Source: Clostridium sp.
GTDB lineage: Bacteria; Bacillota; Clostridia; Clostridiales; Clostridiaceae
Length of the DNA stretch: 33,963 bases
Assembly (NCBI RefSeq): GCF_016650035.1
Contig: NZ_JAENWM010000038.1
Location: 1-33,963 of the forward strand
Direction: 5' to 3'
Both the position numbers and the translations under genes were made by a program. Positions 23,421 to 33,825 of the stretch are shown here, one piece after another; position 1 is the first letter of the stretch; every line of letters begins with the position of its first letter. A model generated the notes under the pieces. It was not told where the DNA came from, made no database searches, and was given only the letters and a program-made list of their open reading frames with translations.

Positions 23421-23711
23421 CTATTTCTTCTCTACTATTTCAGCACTGTTTGTAACTATGACTGTACCTATTCCAGTTTTTGCTAATTTAAATCTAGTTC
23501 TGTCTGTACCACTTTCAAGTACAACGTAATCATCTTGGATGTTGATTATTTTTCCCATTATACCGCCTTTAGTCATTACTTCATCATTTACTTTTAAATT
23601 ATTTAAAAGTGCAGCATATTTTTTCTTTCTTTTATTTTCCGGTATAAAAATTACTAGATAAAACACTCCCAGCATTAATATTAAAGGTAATAAAGATCCT
23701 AAGCTTCCCAT
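23421..23711 (-). CDS. yajC: Preprotein translocase subunit YajC
   Basis: 96-residue single-span membrane protein that joins SecDF at the translocon. One N-terminal segment (LPLILMLGVFYLVIFIP), then the cytoplasmic part with KKKYAALLNNLKVNDEVMTKGGIMGKI, the YajC signature, ending in VEKK. Length is normal. The ATG has GGAGGGG eight bases upstream. It follows tgt by about 80 bases. The order queA-tgt-yajC-secDF is widespread in bacteria; here the SCIFF locus is inserted between yajC and secDF, as in other clostridia. Confidence 0.95.
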   Translation of the reverse strand: MGSLGSLLPLILMLGVFYLVIFIPENKRKKKYAALLNNLKVNDEVMTKGGIMGKIINIQDDYVVLESGTDRTRFKLAKTGIGTVIVTNSAEIVEKK

Positions 23712-23791
23712 TTATGTTCCCCTCCTTTCGGTAATTTTTTTTAATTTATAATAAAATAATTGCTCTATAAAAAATAATAGATTAATTATAT

Positions 23792-24952
<1,161 letters not shown>

Positions 24953-25978
24953 TTAATATAAAAACATAGCATCTCCAAAACTGAAGAATCTATATTTTTC
25001 TTTTACCGCCATATCGTACGCACCCATAACTAAATCTTGACCTGCAAAAGCGCTAACTAGCATTATTAGTGTAGATTCTGGCAAATGAAAATTAGTTATT
25101 AATGCATTAACAATTTTAAACTTATATCCTGGGTAGATAAAAATGTCTGTCCATCCTGATTTTTCATGGACTTTTCCATTTTCATCAGCAATGCTTTCTA
25201 ACGTCCTATTAGATGTAGTACCAACAGCAATTACTCTGCCGCCCTTTTCTTTTGCACTATTTATTACCTCCGCTGTTTCACGACTTAACACATAGTACTC
25301 CGAATGCATTTGATGTTCTTCCACTGTTTCAGCTTTTACAGGTCTAAAAGTACCTAGCCCTATATGTAGCGTTACAAAAGCAACCTCAACACCCTTTGCT
25401 TTAATTTCTCGTAGCAACTCCTCTGTAAAATGAAGCCCTGCAGTTGGAGCTGCCGCTGATCCTACCTCCTTTGAAAACACGGTCTGATATCTTTCTTTAT
25501 CTTGTAATTTTTCTGTTATATATGGCGGTAGTGGCATTTCTCCAAGTCTATCTAAAACTTCTTCAAATATTCCTTCAAATTCAAATTTTACTATTCTACT
25601 GCCACCCTCTGAAATACTAATAACCTCTGCCCTAAGTTCGCCATTTCCAAAAATAAACATAGTTCCGATTTTTGCTTTTTTCCCAGGTTTGACTAAGGTC
25701 TCCCAGTGATTTATATCTATTCTCTTAAGAAGCAGGAATTCCATTTTCCCACCCGTTCCATCTTTAGTTCCTATAAGTCTTGCAGGTAAAACCCTAGTAT
25801 CATTTAATACTAAGCAATCTCCTGCGTTTAAACACTCTAATATATCTTTGAATTTTTTATGTTCTATTTCACCGCTTGTTTTATTAACTACCATAAGTTT
25901 TGACTCATCTCTCTTTCGGAGTGGATGTTGTGCGATAAGCTCCTTAGGCAAGTCAAAATAAAAATCTTTTACTTTCAA
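24953..25978 (-). CDS. queA: S-adenosylmethionine:tRNA ribosyltransferase-isomerase
   Basis: Transfers and isomerises the ribosyl part of SAM onto preQ1-tRNA, giving epoxyqueuosine. 341 residues, normal length. Family stretches: [23 protein letters not shown] at the N-terminus (FYFDLPxELIAQxP), [31 protein letters not shown] and [18 protein letters not shown]. The start is TTG at 25978 with GAGGGTG upstream. The next step, reduction to queuosine by QueG/QueH, is not in this window. It sits 31 bases after ruvB. Confidence 0.97.
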   Translation of the reverse strand: MKVKDFYFDLPKELIAQHPLRKRDESKLMVVNKTSGEIEHKKFKDILECLNAGDCLVLNDTRVLPARLIGTKDGTGGKMEFLLLKRIDINHWETLVKPGKKAKIGTMFIFGNGELRAEVISISEGGSRIVKFEFEGIFEEVLDRLGEMPLPPYITEKLQDKERYQTVFSKEVGSAAAPTAGLHFTEELLREIKAKGVEVAFVTLHIGLGTFRPVKAETVEEHQMHSEYYVLSRETAEVINSAKEKGGRVIAVGTTSNRTLESIADENGKVHEKSGWTDIFIYPGYKFKIVNALITNFHLPESTLIMLVSAFAGQDLVMGAYDMAVKEKYRFFSFGDAMFLY

Positions 25979-26009
25979 AAATTACACCCTCTCTTTTGTG
26001 AAAATGTCA

Positions 26010-27077
26010 TCAACCTTCATTATCTTCATCGTCAAATACTGTAAATTGTTTGAGGTTTTTATGACTGTTTGATATCTTCATAGTTTTATTTAAATGCTTA
26101 TATGCCTTTTCAGATGCCATCCTTCCTCTAGGAGTTCTTATTATGAATCCCTTTTGAATTAAATAGGGTTCATAGACATCCTCCAAAGTTCCTATTTCCT
26201 CGCCTATAAAATAAGATAAAGTCTCTATTCCTACTGGTCCGCCATTAAAATTATCTATAATAGCTTCTAGCATTTTATTATCTATATTATCAAAGCCTTC
26301 ACTATCTATTTCAAGAAGCTCGGCTGCAGACTTTGCTAACTCTAAATCAATAATTCCATTTCCCTTAACATCACAATAGTCCCTAACCCTCTTAAGTAGT
26401 CGATTAGCAATTCTCGGTGTACCCCTTGAACGCCTCGCAATTTCAACTGCTGCGTCTTTTGTAATATCTACCTTTAAAATAACAGAAGATCGAACGACTA
26501 TTTCTTTTAACTCATCCTCCGTATAATATTCCATGGCACTGAGCACTCCAAATCTATCACGAAGGGGTGCTGTTAAAAGTCCTATTCTAGTAGTAGCACC
26601 AATAAGTGTGAACTTTGGCAAGTCAAGCCTTATAGATTTTGCTGAAGCCCCTTTTCCAATTACAATATCTAATGCATAATCCTCCATGGCTGGATATAAT
26701 ATTTCTTCAACAGTTCTACTAAGCCTATGTATTTCATCAATAAAAAGAACATCATAATCACTAAGAGATGTTAAAATAGATGCTAAATCCCCAGGTCTTT
26801 CAATAGCAGGCCCTGAAGTTACTTTTAAGTTACCCTTCATTTCCTTTGCAATAATATTTGCAAGAGTTGTCTTGCCAAGGCCAGGTGGCCCATATAAAAG
26901 AACATGATCAAGAGCTTCTTCTCTATTTTGAGATGCTTTTATAAATATATTTAATTTTTCTTTAATTTTTGGCTGACCAATATACTCCCTAAGATTTTGT
27001 GGCCTTAAGGAGTATTCTGCTTCCATATCTTCTTCAATGATAGAAGATGTAATAATTCTTTCCTCAATATCATCCAT
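26010..27077 (-). CDS. ruvB: Holliday junction branch-migration helicase RuvB
   Basis: Hexameric AAA+ motor that drives branch migration together with RuvA. 355 residues. It starts with the usual [13 protein letters not shown]; Walker A is [14 protein letters not shown], Walker B is [10 protein letters not shown], sensor 1 is [10 protein letters not shown] and the arginine finger lies in APLRDRFG. The C-terminal winged-helix domain contains [16 protein letters not shown] and [12 protein letters not shown]. It lies 14 bases after ruvA. A ruvC gene is not visible beside it. Confidence 0.98.
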   Translation of the reverse strand: MDDIEERIITSSIIEEDMEAEYSLRPQNLREYIGQPKIKEKLNIFIKASQNREEALDHVLLYGPPGLGKTTLANIIAKEMKGNLKVTSGPAIERPGDLASILTSLSDYDVLFIDEIHRLSRTVEEILYPAMEDYALDIVIGKGASAKSIRLDLPKFTLIGATTRIGLLTAPLRDRFGVLSAMEYYTEDELKEIVVRSSVILKVDITKDAAVEIARRSRGTPRIANRLLKRVRDYCDVKGNGIIDLELAKSAAELLEIDSEGFDNIDNKMLEAIIDNFNGGPVGIETLSYFIGEEIGTLEDVYEPYLIQKGFIIRTPRGRMASEKAYKHLNKTMKISNSHKNLKQFTVFDDEDNEG

Positions 27078-27091
27078 AGTATACTACCACC

Positions 27092-27691
27092 TTAATTCAT
27101 TAAATATTTCAAACAATTTTTTATCATATTTTCAAGCGATTCTTCTTTATTTGATGCGTTAAGTGCTTTTTCAGCTTCCTTTTCAGAATATCCAAGTGAC
27201 ATAAGAGCTCCTAAAACATCTATAAGTTTTCTATCTTCTATTAAATTACTCCCTGAAAGTCGTGATAAATTATTAACTTCACTCTGCTCAATATGGATTT
27301 TTTCTCTAAGCTCTAAAATTATTCTTTGAGCAATTTTTTTTCCTATGCCAGGTGCTCTTTGTAAGGTTTTCTCATCCCCAGACACAATAGCATACTTAAG
27401 GCTTGTAACATTGCAAATAGAAAGTAATGATAACGCAGCTTTTGGGCCAACTCCATTGGTACTAATTGCAAGGCTAAACATCTCTATCTCATCTTTTGTT
27501 AAAAATCCATACAGCCCAATAAAATCTTCTCTAACAATTTGCTTTATATATAATAAAACGTTGTCGCTGGTCTTTGGCATTTTTGCCATAGTACTTCCGG
27601 AGGTATATATCTTGTACCCCATGCCATTATTATCTACTACAACGTAGTCTTTACTAATACCTACAAAAATCCCGCTTATATATTCGTACAT
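27092..27691 (-). CDS. ruvA: Holliday junction DNA-binding subunit RuvA
   Basis: Binds four-way junctions and loads RuvB. 199 residues. Domain I begins MYEYISGIFVGISKDYVVVDNNGMGYKI; domain II has the helix-hairpin-helix motifs NGVGPKAALSLLS and PGIGKKIAQRIILELR; domain III (about residues 150-199, SLGYSEKEAEKAL) contacts RuvB. AGGAGG lies seven bases before the ATG. It is the first gene of the ruvA-ruvB-queA-tgt cluster. A terminator of the preceding gene lies 110 bases upstream, so a promoter is expected in 27692-27800, but I could not fix one with confidence. Confidence 0.97.
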   Translation of the reverse strand: MYEYISGIFVGISKDYVVVDNNGMGYKIYTSGSTMAKMPKTSDNVLLYIKQIVREDFIGLYGFLTKDEIEMFSLAISTNGVGPKAALSLLSICNVTSLKYAIVSGDEKTLQRAPGIGKKIAQRIILELREKIHIEQSEVNNLSRLSGSNLIEDRKLIDVLGALMSLGYSEKEAEKALNASNKEESLENMIKNCLKYLMN

Positions 27692-27799
27692 ACTTCTATC
27701 CTCCTAAACCTATAACCACTATATAATACTTTAACACCTAAATGCTATTAATTCAATAATTAACAATATAAATATCAAAGTATTAGCAAATTTAATTGC

Positions 27800-27832
27800 A
27801 AAAAACCTTAAGAAATTTCAGTTCTTAAGGTT
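27800..27832 (-). terminator. Rho-independent terminator of the BofC-like gene
   Basis: AACCTTAAGAA (27804-27814) and TTCTTAAGGTT (27822-27832) form a perfect 11-pair stem with a seven-base loop; on the minus strand it runs into a T-stretch. It separates the gene at 27862 from ruvA. Confidence 0.88.
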
Positions 27833-27861
27833 ATAGTTCATTTTCGATTTTTTATAAATAG

Positions 27862-28629
27862 TTATGACCTTAATAAACCTCTAGCATAATCGAAGGCCTT
27901 TCCAGCAGTCTTAAATTCACCTTTTTCTTCGCTCTCTTCCATATCTATTGGACCTTCGGTGTCCTTAACATATTTTTTACCAAAAATTAAGTCATCCAAT
28001 ACTCCATCCTTTTCTTTTAATTCACCTGTTTTGATATATATAAGCTCTCCTTTATCCTCTGTTTCAAAATCATAATCCCGTTGGGTACCATCTTCTGCAT
28101 CTACATTGGCATTAAATATTTTATGAGCTATTATATCTCCATTATTATCAGTCTTATAAATTGTAACTAAATCATTATATATGCCTAGAAAATACCTATT
28201 AGCATTATAACTGTACCTATCACTATTATTAACAAAATCAACTTGCCCCACACTCATACTATAAACTATATATCCTTGTTTTTTAAAAAGATCATTAAGT
28301 TCTTCTTTTGTCTTGCTATCTAATTCATTAGAAGCATTGAATTGTTTTTCTAATACCATATTTCTTACTTCTTTATCTTTATATTTAATAACAAAAGTAA
28401 ATTTTGTTTGTCCCGTTACCTTAGTCAAATTAGTAGTCACTGATGATTGTTTTAAATTTTCATCATAATCACTAATTCTTATGTCAGTGAGTTTCATAAA
28501 AGGCAATTTATTAGAAGCTTCAAATTTCAAATCGTTTTTATTCATATAACGGTCTAGTGAATAGTAAGCACCAGAAAAAGCAATTAATAGGATTGTTATC
28601 ATTAGGTATAAAAATTTTTTATTATTCAT
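27862..28629 (-). CDS. Membrane-anchored protein with BofC-like C-terminal domain
   Basis: 255 residues: one N-terminal membrane segment (FLYLMITILLIAFSGAYY, about residues 5-22), then an external domain. The stretch YFLGIYNDLVTIYKTDNNGD (about residues 145-164) resembles the small beta-domain of BofC, which in Bacillus holds back processing of pro-sigmaK in the forespore. Proteins with this domain are often encoded beside ruvA in clostridia, as here, which supports the match; sequence similarity is weak. The start is ATG 28629 with AGGAGG six bases upstream; the in-frame start at 28644 lies on top of that site. A sporulation role is inference. It ends at its own terminator. Confidence 0.6.
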   Translation of the reverse strand: MNNKKFLYLMITILLIAFSGAYYSLDRYMNKNDLKFEASNKLPFMKLTDIRISDYDENLKQSSVTTNLTKVTGQTKFTFVIKYKDKEVRNMVLEKQFNASNELDSKTKEELNDLFKKQGYIVYSMSVGQVDFVNNSDRYSYNANRYFLGIYNDLVTIYKTDNNGDIIAHKIFNANVDAEDGTQRDYDFETEDKGELIYIKTGELKEKDGVLDDLIFGKKYVKDTEGPIDMEESEEKGEFKTAGKAFDYARGLLRS

Positions 28630-28817
28630 ATTACCCCTCCTCATTTGGAATTATGTCCATATAGAGGAGTATTTATACAATCATTATGATTAATATAAAT
28701 ATGCTGTACTAATTTGTAAATACCCTTTCCGGAATCGGTAACATTATCTAACTCTGATGGATAAGGTCAGTTATTTTAAACTTTTTAAATTTACATCTAT
28801 ATACTTTTTCAAATTTA

Positions 28818-29081
28818 TTACAATTCATTTTCTACCTTACCAATGTTTTCTGCTAAAACTATACATATTAATTCTAAATTACCACCATTAAAATCTAGTC
28901 TTTTAGAAGTTAGAATACAAAGTTCCCATTGCAATGTTTCTAATAAAAACATATTATATATTTCTGTAGGAACATTTTTCTTCACATAATAAAGTCTTTT
29001 AGCTGGTTCATCATCATAAATTTCATAAGATTTTGTAATAACATGTTTATATTCTTTATAAACGGTTTCTTCAAAAGACAT
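28818..29081 (-). CDS. Small hypothetical protein
   Basis: 87 residues, acidic, without membrane segment or signal peptide. I do not recognise the family. The sequence begins MSFEETVYKEYKHVITKSYE, suggesting helices, and has two cysteines (in ELCILTS and LICIVLAEN). The start is ATG 29081 with GGAAGGTG six bases upstream, better than the in-frame start at 29099. It is transcribed divergently from aat, with about 130 bases between them. The 188 bases downstream up to the BofC-like gene show no terminator or gene I can name. Confidence 0.6.
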   Translation of the reverse strand: MSFEETVYKEYKHVITKSYEIYDDEPAKRLYYVKKNVPTEIYNMFLLETLQWELCILTSKRLDFNGGNLELICIVLAENIGKVENEL

Positions 29082-29210
29082 AATATCACCTTCCCACAAT
29101 AATATTTATGTAGTGAAATTCAATAATATTACTTCAAATTATTAATTTTAACACGTATTGTGTTATACTTTTAGAACCTTTAATATACTATATTTTGAAA
29201 GGAGTTTATA

Positions 29211-29879
29211 ATGCCCATTTATAGATTGTCAAATGATTTAGCATTCCCAGATCCTTCACTTTCAGAGGAAGATGGACTCTTAGCCATAGATGGTGACCTA
29301 TCTCCCGAGAGATTACTTCTTGCTTACTCAAATGGTATATTTCCATGGTTTTCAGAAGAAGAGCCCATACTTTGGTGGTCACCAGACCCACGATTTATTA
29401 TTTATCCAAAGGATATTAAAATTTCTCATTCCATGAAAAAAATACTTAAAAATAAAATTTATAGAGTATCTTTTGATACTTGTTTCAGAGATGTTATATC
29501 GAATTGTGCTAATATCAGAAAAGATACAGGAACTTGGATTACCGATGAAATGATTGAAGCCTACTGCAAGCTTCATGAACTTGGTTTCGCCCATTCTGTA
29601 GAGACCTTCCACGGAGATAAATTAGTTGGTGGTTTATACGGTATAAGTATAGGGAAATGTTTTTTCGGTGAATCAATGTTTTCAACTATGGATAATGCTT
29701 CCAAAGTAGCCTTTATTACTCTTAGTAAATTATTAGAAGAAAAAGAGTTTACCCTAATTGACTGCCAGGTTCATACAGATCATCTAGAAAGTTTAGGAGG
29801 AGTTTTCATATCTAGAAAAGATTTCTTATCACTTTTAAAAAAAGGTACTTCCATATCTCCTCTAAAGTTGCATCTTTAA
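29211..29879 (+). CDS. aat: Leucyl/phenylalanyl-tRNA-protein transferase
   Basis: Adds Leu or Phe to the N-terminus of proteins starting with Arg or Lys, marking them for ClpS/ClpAP degradation. 222 residues, normal length. Family stretches: [37 protein letters not shown] near the N-terminus, [38 protein letters not shown] and [16 protein letters not shown], with a C-terminal [21 protein letters not shown] lies seven bases before the ATG. It is a single plus-strand gene in a minus-strand region. Aat is best known from proteobacteria and is patchy in Firmicutes. Confidence 0.95.
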   Translation: MPIYRLSNDLAFPDPSLSEEDGLLAIDGDLSPERLLLAYSNGIFPWFSEEEPILWWSPDPRFIIYPKDIKISHSMKKILKNKIYRVSFDTCFRDVISNCANIRKDTGTWITDEMIEAYCKLHELGFAHSVETFHGDKLVGGLYGISIGKCFFGESMFSTMDNASKVAFITLSKLLEEKEFTLIDCQVHTDHLESLGGVFISRKDFLSLLKKGTSISPLKLHL

Positions 29880-29893
29880 ATTACATATTTAAA

Positions 29894-29929
29894 AAATCAG
29901 TATGGAGACTAACGTCCTTATACTGATTT
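29894..29929 (+). terminator. Hairpin after aat
   Basis: AAATCAGTAT (29894-29903) pairs with ATACTGATTT (29920-29929), and inner GGA/TCC pairing extends the stem past a small bulge. Only a short T-run follows (TTTAATAA), so termination may be weak. Confidence 0.55.
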
Positions 29930-29953
29930 AATAATAAATACTTTCTTTCTAAA

Positions 29954-29986
29954 CAAAAAAAACATCCAACCAAAAGTTAGATGTTT
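29954..29986 (-). terminator. Rho-independent terminator of the spore photoproduct lyase gene
   Basis: Minus strand AAACATCTAAC and GTTGGATGTTT (one mismatch; loop TTTTG) followed by a run of Ts, directly after the stop at 29993. Confidence 0.85.
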
Positions 29987-29992
29987 ATATTA

Positions 29993-31003
29993 CTAGGTAA
30001 AATATTCAATTATTGCCTCTGAAAAATTTTCGTTTATGAGTTTGGATATATAGTCTCTAATGTTTTCACTATCTGTTTTCTTATAAACATACTTAAACTT
30101 ACCATAAGGTCCCCATTTTAATAATCTCTTCTCTTCATCTAAATCAAGTTTAGTATTCACAAATCTTTGAACTATAAGTTCCTTTGCAGCTTTAGTAAAT
30201 CTATGTTGTATAAGTTCAAAGCTTATTTCTTCATTATACCCATCTAATGCTATTTTTAGCGTCTCAAATAATTCTTTATACTCTTCTTTCCAATTATCAT
30301 ATATCATAATAGGTGCAATTATAAACCCTATTGGGTATCCAGCAAGAGCAATTTTTTTAACAGCTGCTATTCTTTCATTAAAACTACAAGTGTTGTGTTC
30401 AAAGTTATTTATTACATAGCGTGAGTTTAAAGTGAATCTAAACTTTGTATGCTTATTATGTTTTAGTTTTAAAAATGCCTCAACATTATCAAATTTAGTT
30501 ACAAGCCTAAGTCTACCATTAGAACTTTCTCCAAAAAACTCTATGCATTTTGTTAAATTTCCACTTAAGTGCTCAAGAGCTACTGGGTCAGTTATGCTTG
30601 CGCATTCAAAGCTAGTGATATTCGGCATGTTATTATCTATATAATTCTGAATAATTTCTAAAATATCTTCTATGTTCAGGAAAATCTTCATAAATGGTTT
30701 TTCACCTTGAGTGGTCTGGAGATAGCAATATTCACAATTGGCAGGACAGGAACTGGATAGCGAAAATTGGTAATCTGCAGATGGCCTACAACTTACCAAT
30801 TTTTTTTGACCATTTACTGTGAAAAGTATAGTTTTTTTAGCAATAGCATAATTTTTTTCAGGTGACCCACCCTCTATTACTACTTTTTTAGAATTAACTA
30901 TAGGCACATTAAATTTTTCTAAATACTCTATAACCTTTTTTGCTGAATCATATTTGTGAATTTTTGGGTTTATATAAGCTATATCCGGTATAAACAACTT
31001 CAT
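29993..31003 (-). CDS. splB: Spore photoproduct lyase
   Basis: Radical SAM enzyme that repairs the spore photoproduct thymine dimer during germination. 336 residues. The cluster motif is CPANCEYC (Cys86, Cys90, Cys93). Later stretches FRFTLNSRYVINNFEHNT, LAGYPIGFIIAPI and SFELIQHRFTKAAKEL match the family closely. In Bacillus-type enzymes the hydrogen-donor cysteine lies in FEAACTSD (from memory). Here the region reads FECASITD, so the equivalent position is Ser136, with a cysteine two residues earlier (Cys134). Cys72 in SCRPSADYQF is another possible donor. Start at ATG 31003 with GAGGTG six bases upstream; GTG 31012 is less likely. Its presence indicates a spore former. No splA regulator is adjacent. 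Confidence 0.93.
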   Translation of the reverse strand: MKLFIPDIAYINPKIHKYDSAKKVIEYLEKFNVPIVNSKKVVIEGGSPEKNYAIAKKTILFTVNGQKKLVSCRPSADYQFSLSSSCPANCEYCYLQTTQGEKPFMKIFLNIEDILEIIQNYIDNNMPNITSFECASITDPVALEHLSGNLTKCIEFFGESSNGRLRLVTKFDNVEAFLKLKHNKHTKFRFTLNSRYVINNFEHNTCSFNERIAAVKKIALAGYPIGFIIAPIMIYDNWKEEYKELFETLKIALDGYNEEISFELIQHRFTKAAKELIVQRFVNTKLDLDEEKRLLKWGPYGKFKYVYKKTDSENIRDYISKLINENFSEAIIEYFT

Positions 31004-31071
31004 TATTTTCACCTCATAGGTATTATTTTATTAAATAAAGTTATTTATACATATATTAAATTTTAAAACGC

Positions 31072-31305
31072 CTATCTAATATTATACTTATTAATTACCT
31101 TGTTCTTTAACTTTACGCCCAGTGTTTCCCCAATAAATCTATCAATTATATCATCTTTAGTGGATTTACCCTCTACAAACACGTTATATCTCTTACAAAG
31201 CTTGCTTAGGTCGCTCTTACTTATTTCACAAGTTTTAACAAAACTTTTTGCAGTTTTAACACTACTCATAACCATTATACGTTTATATATTTCATCATTA
31301 GTCAT
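31072..31305 (-). CDS. Small basic hypothetical protein, possibly SAP/Rho-N-like
   Basis: 77 residues, lysine-rich. The central part, SKLCKRYNVFVEGKSTKDDI, followed by IDRFIG, has the helix-extended-helix pattern seen in SAP and Rho N-terminal nucleic-acid-binding motifs; this is a pattern impression only. The ATG has AGAGGTG seven bases upstream and a plausible promoter further up. It lies between splB and the DUF4153-type gene in the same direction. Function unknown. Confidence 0.65.
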   Translation of the reverse strand: MTNDEIYKRIMVMSSVKTAKSFVKTCEISKSDLSKLCKRYNVFVEGKSTKDDIIDRFIGETLGVKLKNKVINKYNIR

Positions 31306-31342
31306 AGATACACCTCTAATCTTTTATTTATAGCTACATTAT

Positions 31343-31370
31343 ACTATATTAAATGGTGCGAATAAGTCAA
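31343..31370 (-). promoter_or_regulatory. Promoter of the 77-residue protein gene
   Basis: Minus strand: -35 TTGACT (31365-31370), 16-base spacer, -10 TATAGT (31343-31348). An overlapping TATAAT four bases further downstream is an alternative -10. Confidence 0.5.
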
Positions 31371-31383
31371 CTTTAACAATTAT

Positions 31384-33129
31384 TTATTTTAATTTTACAA
31401 GAATATAGAATTCGAAATTCTTTGATTGCAATTTATCGTTTGAGGTGTTCATATTACCTGATATATTAGAAAATATGATTTTAATATTAACTTTATCATT
31501 TACATCCTCAAAGGTCATTTCATCTTGGGAAATATTGTTTTGATTTTGATTAATACCATATTTTTTTATAAGTATATTAACAAATTCCGTTAAATCTTTT
31601 TTATAAATATCTTTTCCATCTTGAGTAATCTCTAGTGCACTAGATTCATAATCATAGTTTAAACTAATTGGTGTGTTATCTGAATTCTGAGATTTATTAT
31701 ACCTTGAATCAAATAAATAGTCATATCCTCTTACATCCATTGCTTCTGATGTGCCGGTGGAATTAAAATTGAAATACTCATTGTTATTTCCATAATTTCC
31801 TTCGCTATACTTGACTCCTAATATCTTTTCCGAATCTGAAATTCCAAAACCATTTGGCAATGAATTAATGTCGCTTAGACTATGATTTCTATCAAAATAA
31901 TTAAGAACACTACTTATCTGACTTATATCCTCTTTAGAAACCTCAACTTTCGCTTTAACTACTTTGTTATTCAAAATCATATTATTTCTAACAAATATTT
32001 TGTTTAGTCTCTTATTTTGGCTGTATTTTGAAATTTCATAGCTACTTAGAGGTCCAAATACAGATACAAAAGTTATTACTGCAAGGGATGCTGGAAGTAT
32101 TATATTTCTTATTTTTTTTGCGCTTGCGAAGTATATCATAACTAAAAACACCCATATACCAAGTGCAACGACAAAATACCTGTTTTCAGTTACCCCGTAA
32201 GCTTTGATTCTAATTCCTATAGAAATAAACATCATGACTATTAGCGGAAGGATCACCTTTGGAAAATACTTCATGTATCTCCTTGTCCAACTCTTTTCAC
32301 CTAGTAGTGGTGATATGAAAAATAGGACAGCTGCACTTATTGCAGAATACCAAAGTACAAGATGGGATACGAGTCCCTCTGGCCACTGACTTGTAATAAT
32401 TATCTTTGCAAAATATATATATAGTATTATAGTATATACAGAAATAAGTGGCATCATAATATATAATACAAGTACCTTTAAAAGACGAGAATAGTCGTTT
32501 AAAGTTAATACTTCATTTTTTATTGGTAGACCTGCAAGGAAAAATGCTGGTGCAAATATACCCGCAACCACAAGAAAGGTGTAGTAATAAAGTTCACCTT
32601 TAATATTAATTCCTAAAAGCTTATCAATTGTAAAAAGAATTGCAACTAATCCTAAGTATAAGACTAGTGAATATAAAACAGTGGTAAAAAATCTAGTAAA
32701 GATCCTAATAACATAAAACTCAAAGTCATCACTCTTTGGGAAATATGATATAAAAAGAAAAATCAAATATAAAATAAGACTAAAACCAATGTATCTTGAC
32801 ATTGAAATCATTCCTATATCCTTTAGCAAAAAGTAGTAGTAGAGAATTAAAAGTAGTGTACCTCCTAAATAAGATGCATAAAGTGATACCTTCTTGTAAT
32901 TATCTAGTCTTTCGAAGAAAAGTTTGATGGATAATGAAAGTGGAATTCCAAGGGCAATTACCATAGTTACTCTACCAAGGGTTTCTATAAGATCACTACT
33001 AGCCTGTGGGCTTATTTCTGAAATATAAATAAGAAGTATAACACATATAGTTGAAAGACCTATAGTTAGTGGGAATCTTTCAAGACTGCTTTCAATTCCT
33101 TTTAATAAACCTTTAAATATTTTTTTCAT
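31384..33129 (-). CDS. DUF4153-type multi-span membrane protein
   Basis: 581 residues. The first 360 carry about eleven or twelve hydrophobic segments, after which there is an external-looking hydrophilic domain of about 200 residues (from KYSQNKRLNKIFV to the end, rich in Asn and Ser). The stretch RIFTRFFTTVLYSLVLYLG and the following FFLAGLPIKNE resemble DUF4153 proteins, whose function is unknown. The ATG overlaps the TGA of the upstream alarmone-synthetase gene by four bases, so the two were made as a coupled pair. No terminator is visible after it, and 78 bases later comes the promoter of the small gene. Confidence 0.75.
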   Translation of the reverse strand: MKKIFKGLLKGIESSLERFPLTIGLSTICVILLIYISEISPQASSDLIETLGRVTMVIALGIPLSLSIKLFFERLDNYKKVSLYASYLGGTLLLILYYYFLLKDIGMISMSRYIGFSLILYLIFLFISYFPKSDDFEFYVIRIFTRFFTTVLYSLVLYLGLVAILFTIDKLLGINIKGELYYYTFLVVAGIFAPAFFLAGLPIKNEVLTLNDYSRLLKVLVLYIMMPLISVYTIILYIYFAKIIITSQWPEGLVSHLVLWYSAISAAVLFFISPLLGEKSWTRRYMKYFPKVILPLIVMMFISIGIRIKAYGVTENRYFVVALGIWVFLVMIYFASAKKIRNIILPASLAVITFVSVFGPLSSYEISKYSQNKRLNKIFVRNNMILNNKVVKAKVEVSKEDISQISSVLNYFDRNHSLSDINSLPNGFGISDSEKILGVKYSEGNYGNNNEYFNFNSTGTSEAMDVRGYDYLFDSRYNKSQNSDNTPISLNYDYESSALEITQDGKDIYKKDLTEFVNILIKKYGINQNQNNISQDEMTFEDVNDKVNIKIIFSNISGNMNTSNDKLQSKNFEFYILVKLK

Positions 33130-33825
33130 TTCAATTCCCCTTCTTTTAATTTACTTATTTCTTTATCCTTCATCTCTATCATTCTTTCATATTTTGATTC
33201 CATTTCAATCCAATTGCGATTTAACAGATTTATTAAGGATGCCATTTCATCAGAACTACCTGCTATTCGATTAAATAACAAAAGATTTAAAGCTAGCACC
33301 TCTGGAATTTCCTTATGGGAATACCTTAGTTGATGATCAATTTCTCCATAGCCTTCCTCAAATATTGTTCTCACCTGGATTTCTGCTATAACCTTTTGAC
33401 TAGTTGGGAAAAACTCTATTAAATAATGCACAGATCTATATCCAGATTTTCTAGAATGGATTTGTATATTTAGCTCCTCAAACCTTTTAGTGTCATCACC
33501 TTCTCGAACATTAGCAGTTATTTCAATAACTTTCCAGGTACTGTAAATGAAATTGTGTATATCTTCCCAATCTTCCTTAAAAATATGTATTGCTCTAACT
33601 CCTATTAAATCATTTATTTCTTCTTTATAGTTTTCCATGGAGAACTTAAATTCTGAGCCATATTTTTCTTTTCGCCCTGTGGTCTTTCTAATTATTTTTT
33701 CTATTAATCTATCTGGTTCTTTAACCCTAGACTTTACTGAATGTATCTTTTTATGTGTTCTAAGCGTGTCCGCTATAAACCCAGCCTGACTTTCATAACT
33801 ACTCCTGTAGCTATCATAGTCAAGG
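33126..33825 (-). pseudogene. RelA/SpoT-domain alarmone synthetase gene, 5' end removed by an insertion sequence
   Basis: The open frame runs from the stop at 33126 back to the IS junction near 33825 (about 233 codons). It encodes a synthetase-only alarmone protein of the YjbM/YwaC kind: HSVKSRVKEPDRLIEKIIRK, NDLIGVRAIHIF, SGYRSVHYLIEF and AEIQVRTIFEEGYGEIDHQLRY. A coiled C-terminal tail follows. The frame has no ATG, GTG or TTG with a ribosome site at its true beginning; an in-frame TAG at 33831-33833 lies inside the IS end. The only good ATG (33638, MENYKEEIN) comes after the SRVKEP nucleotide-binding motif, so a protein from there should be inactive. About 20-45 N-terminal residues are missing. 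The full-length rel at 15078 is intact. Confidence 0.8.

Noticed and set aside
29150-29164. AACAC-GTATT-GTGTT inverted repeat overlapping the likely aat promoter
   Set aside because: Five-base arms are easily found by chance at this base composition, and no matching -35/-10 pair could be fixed.
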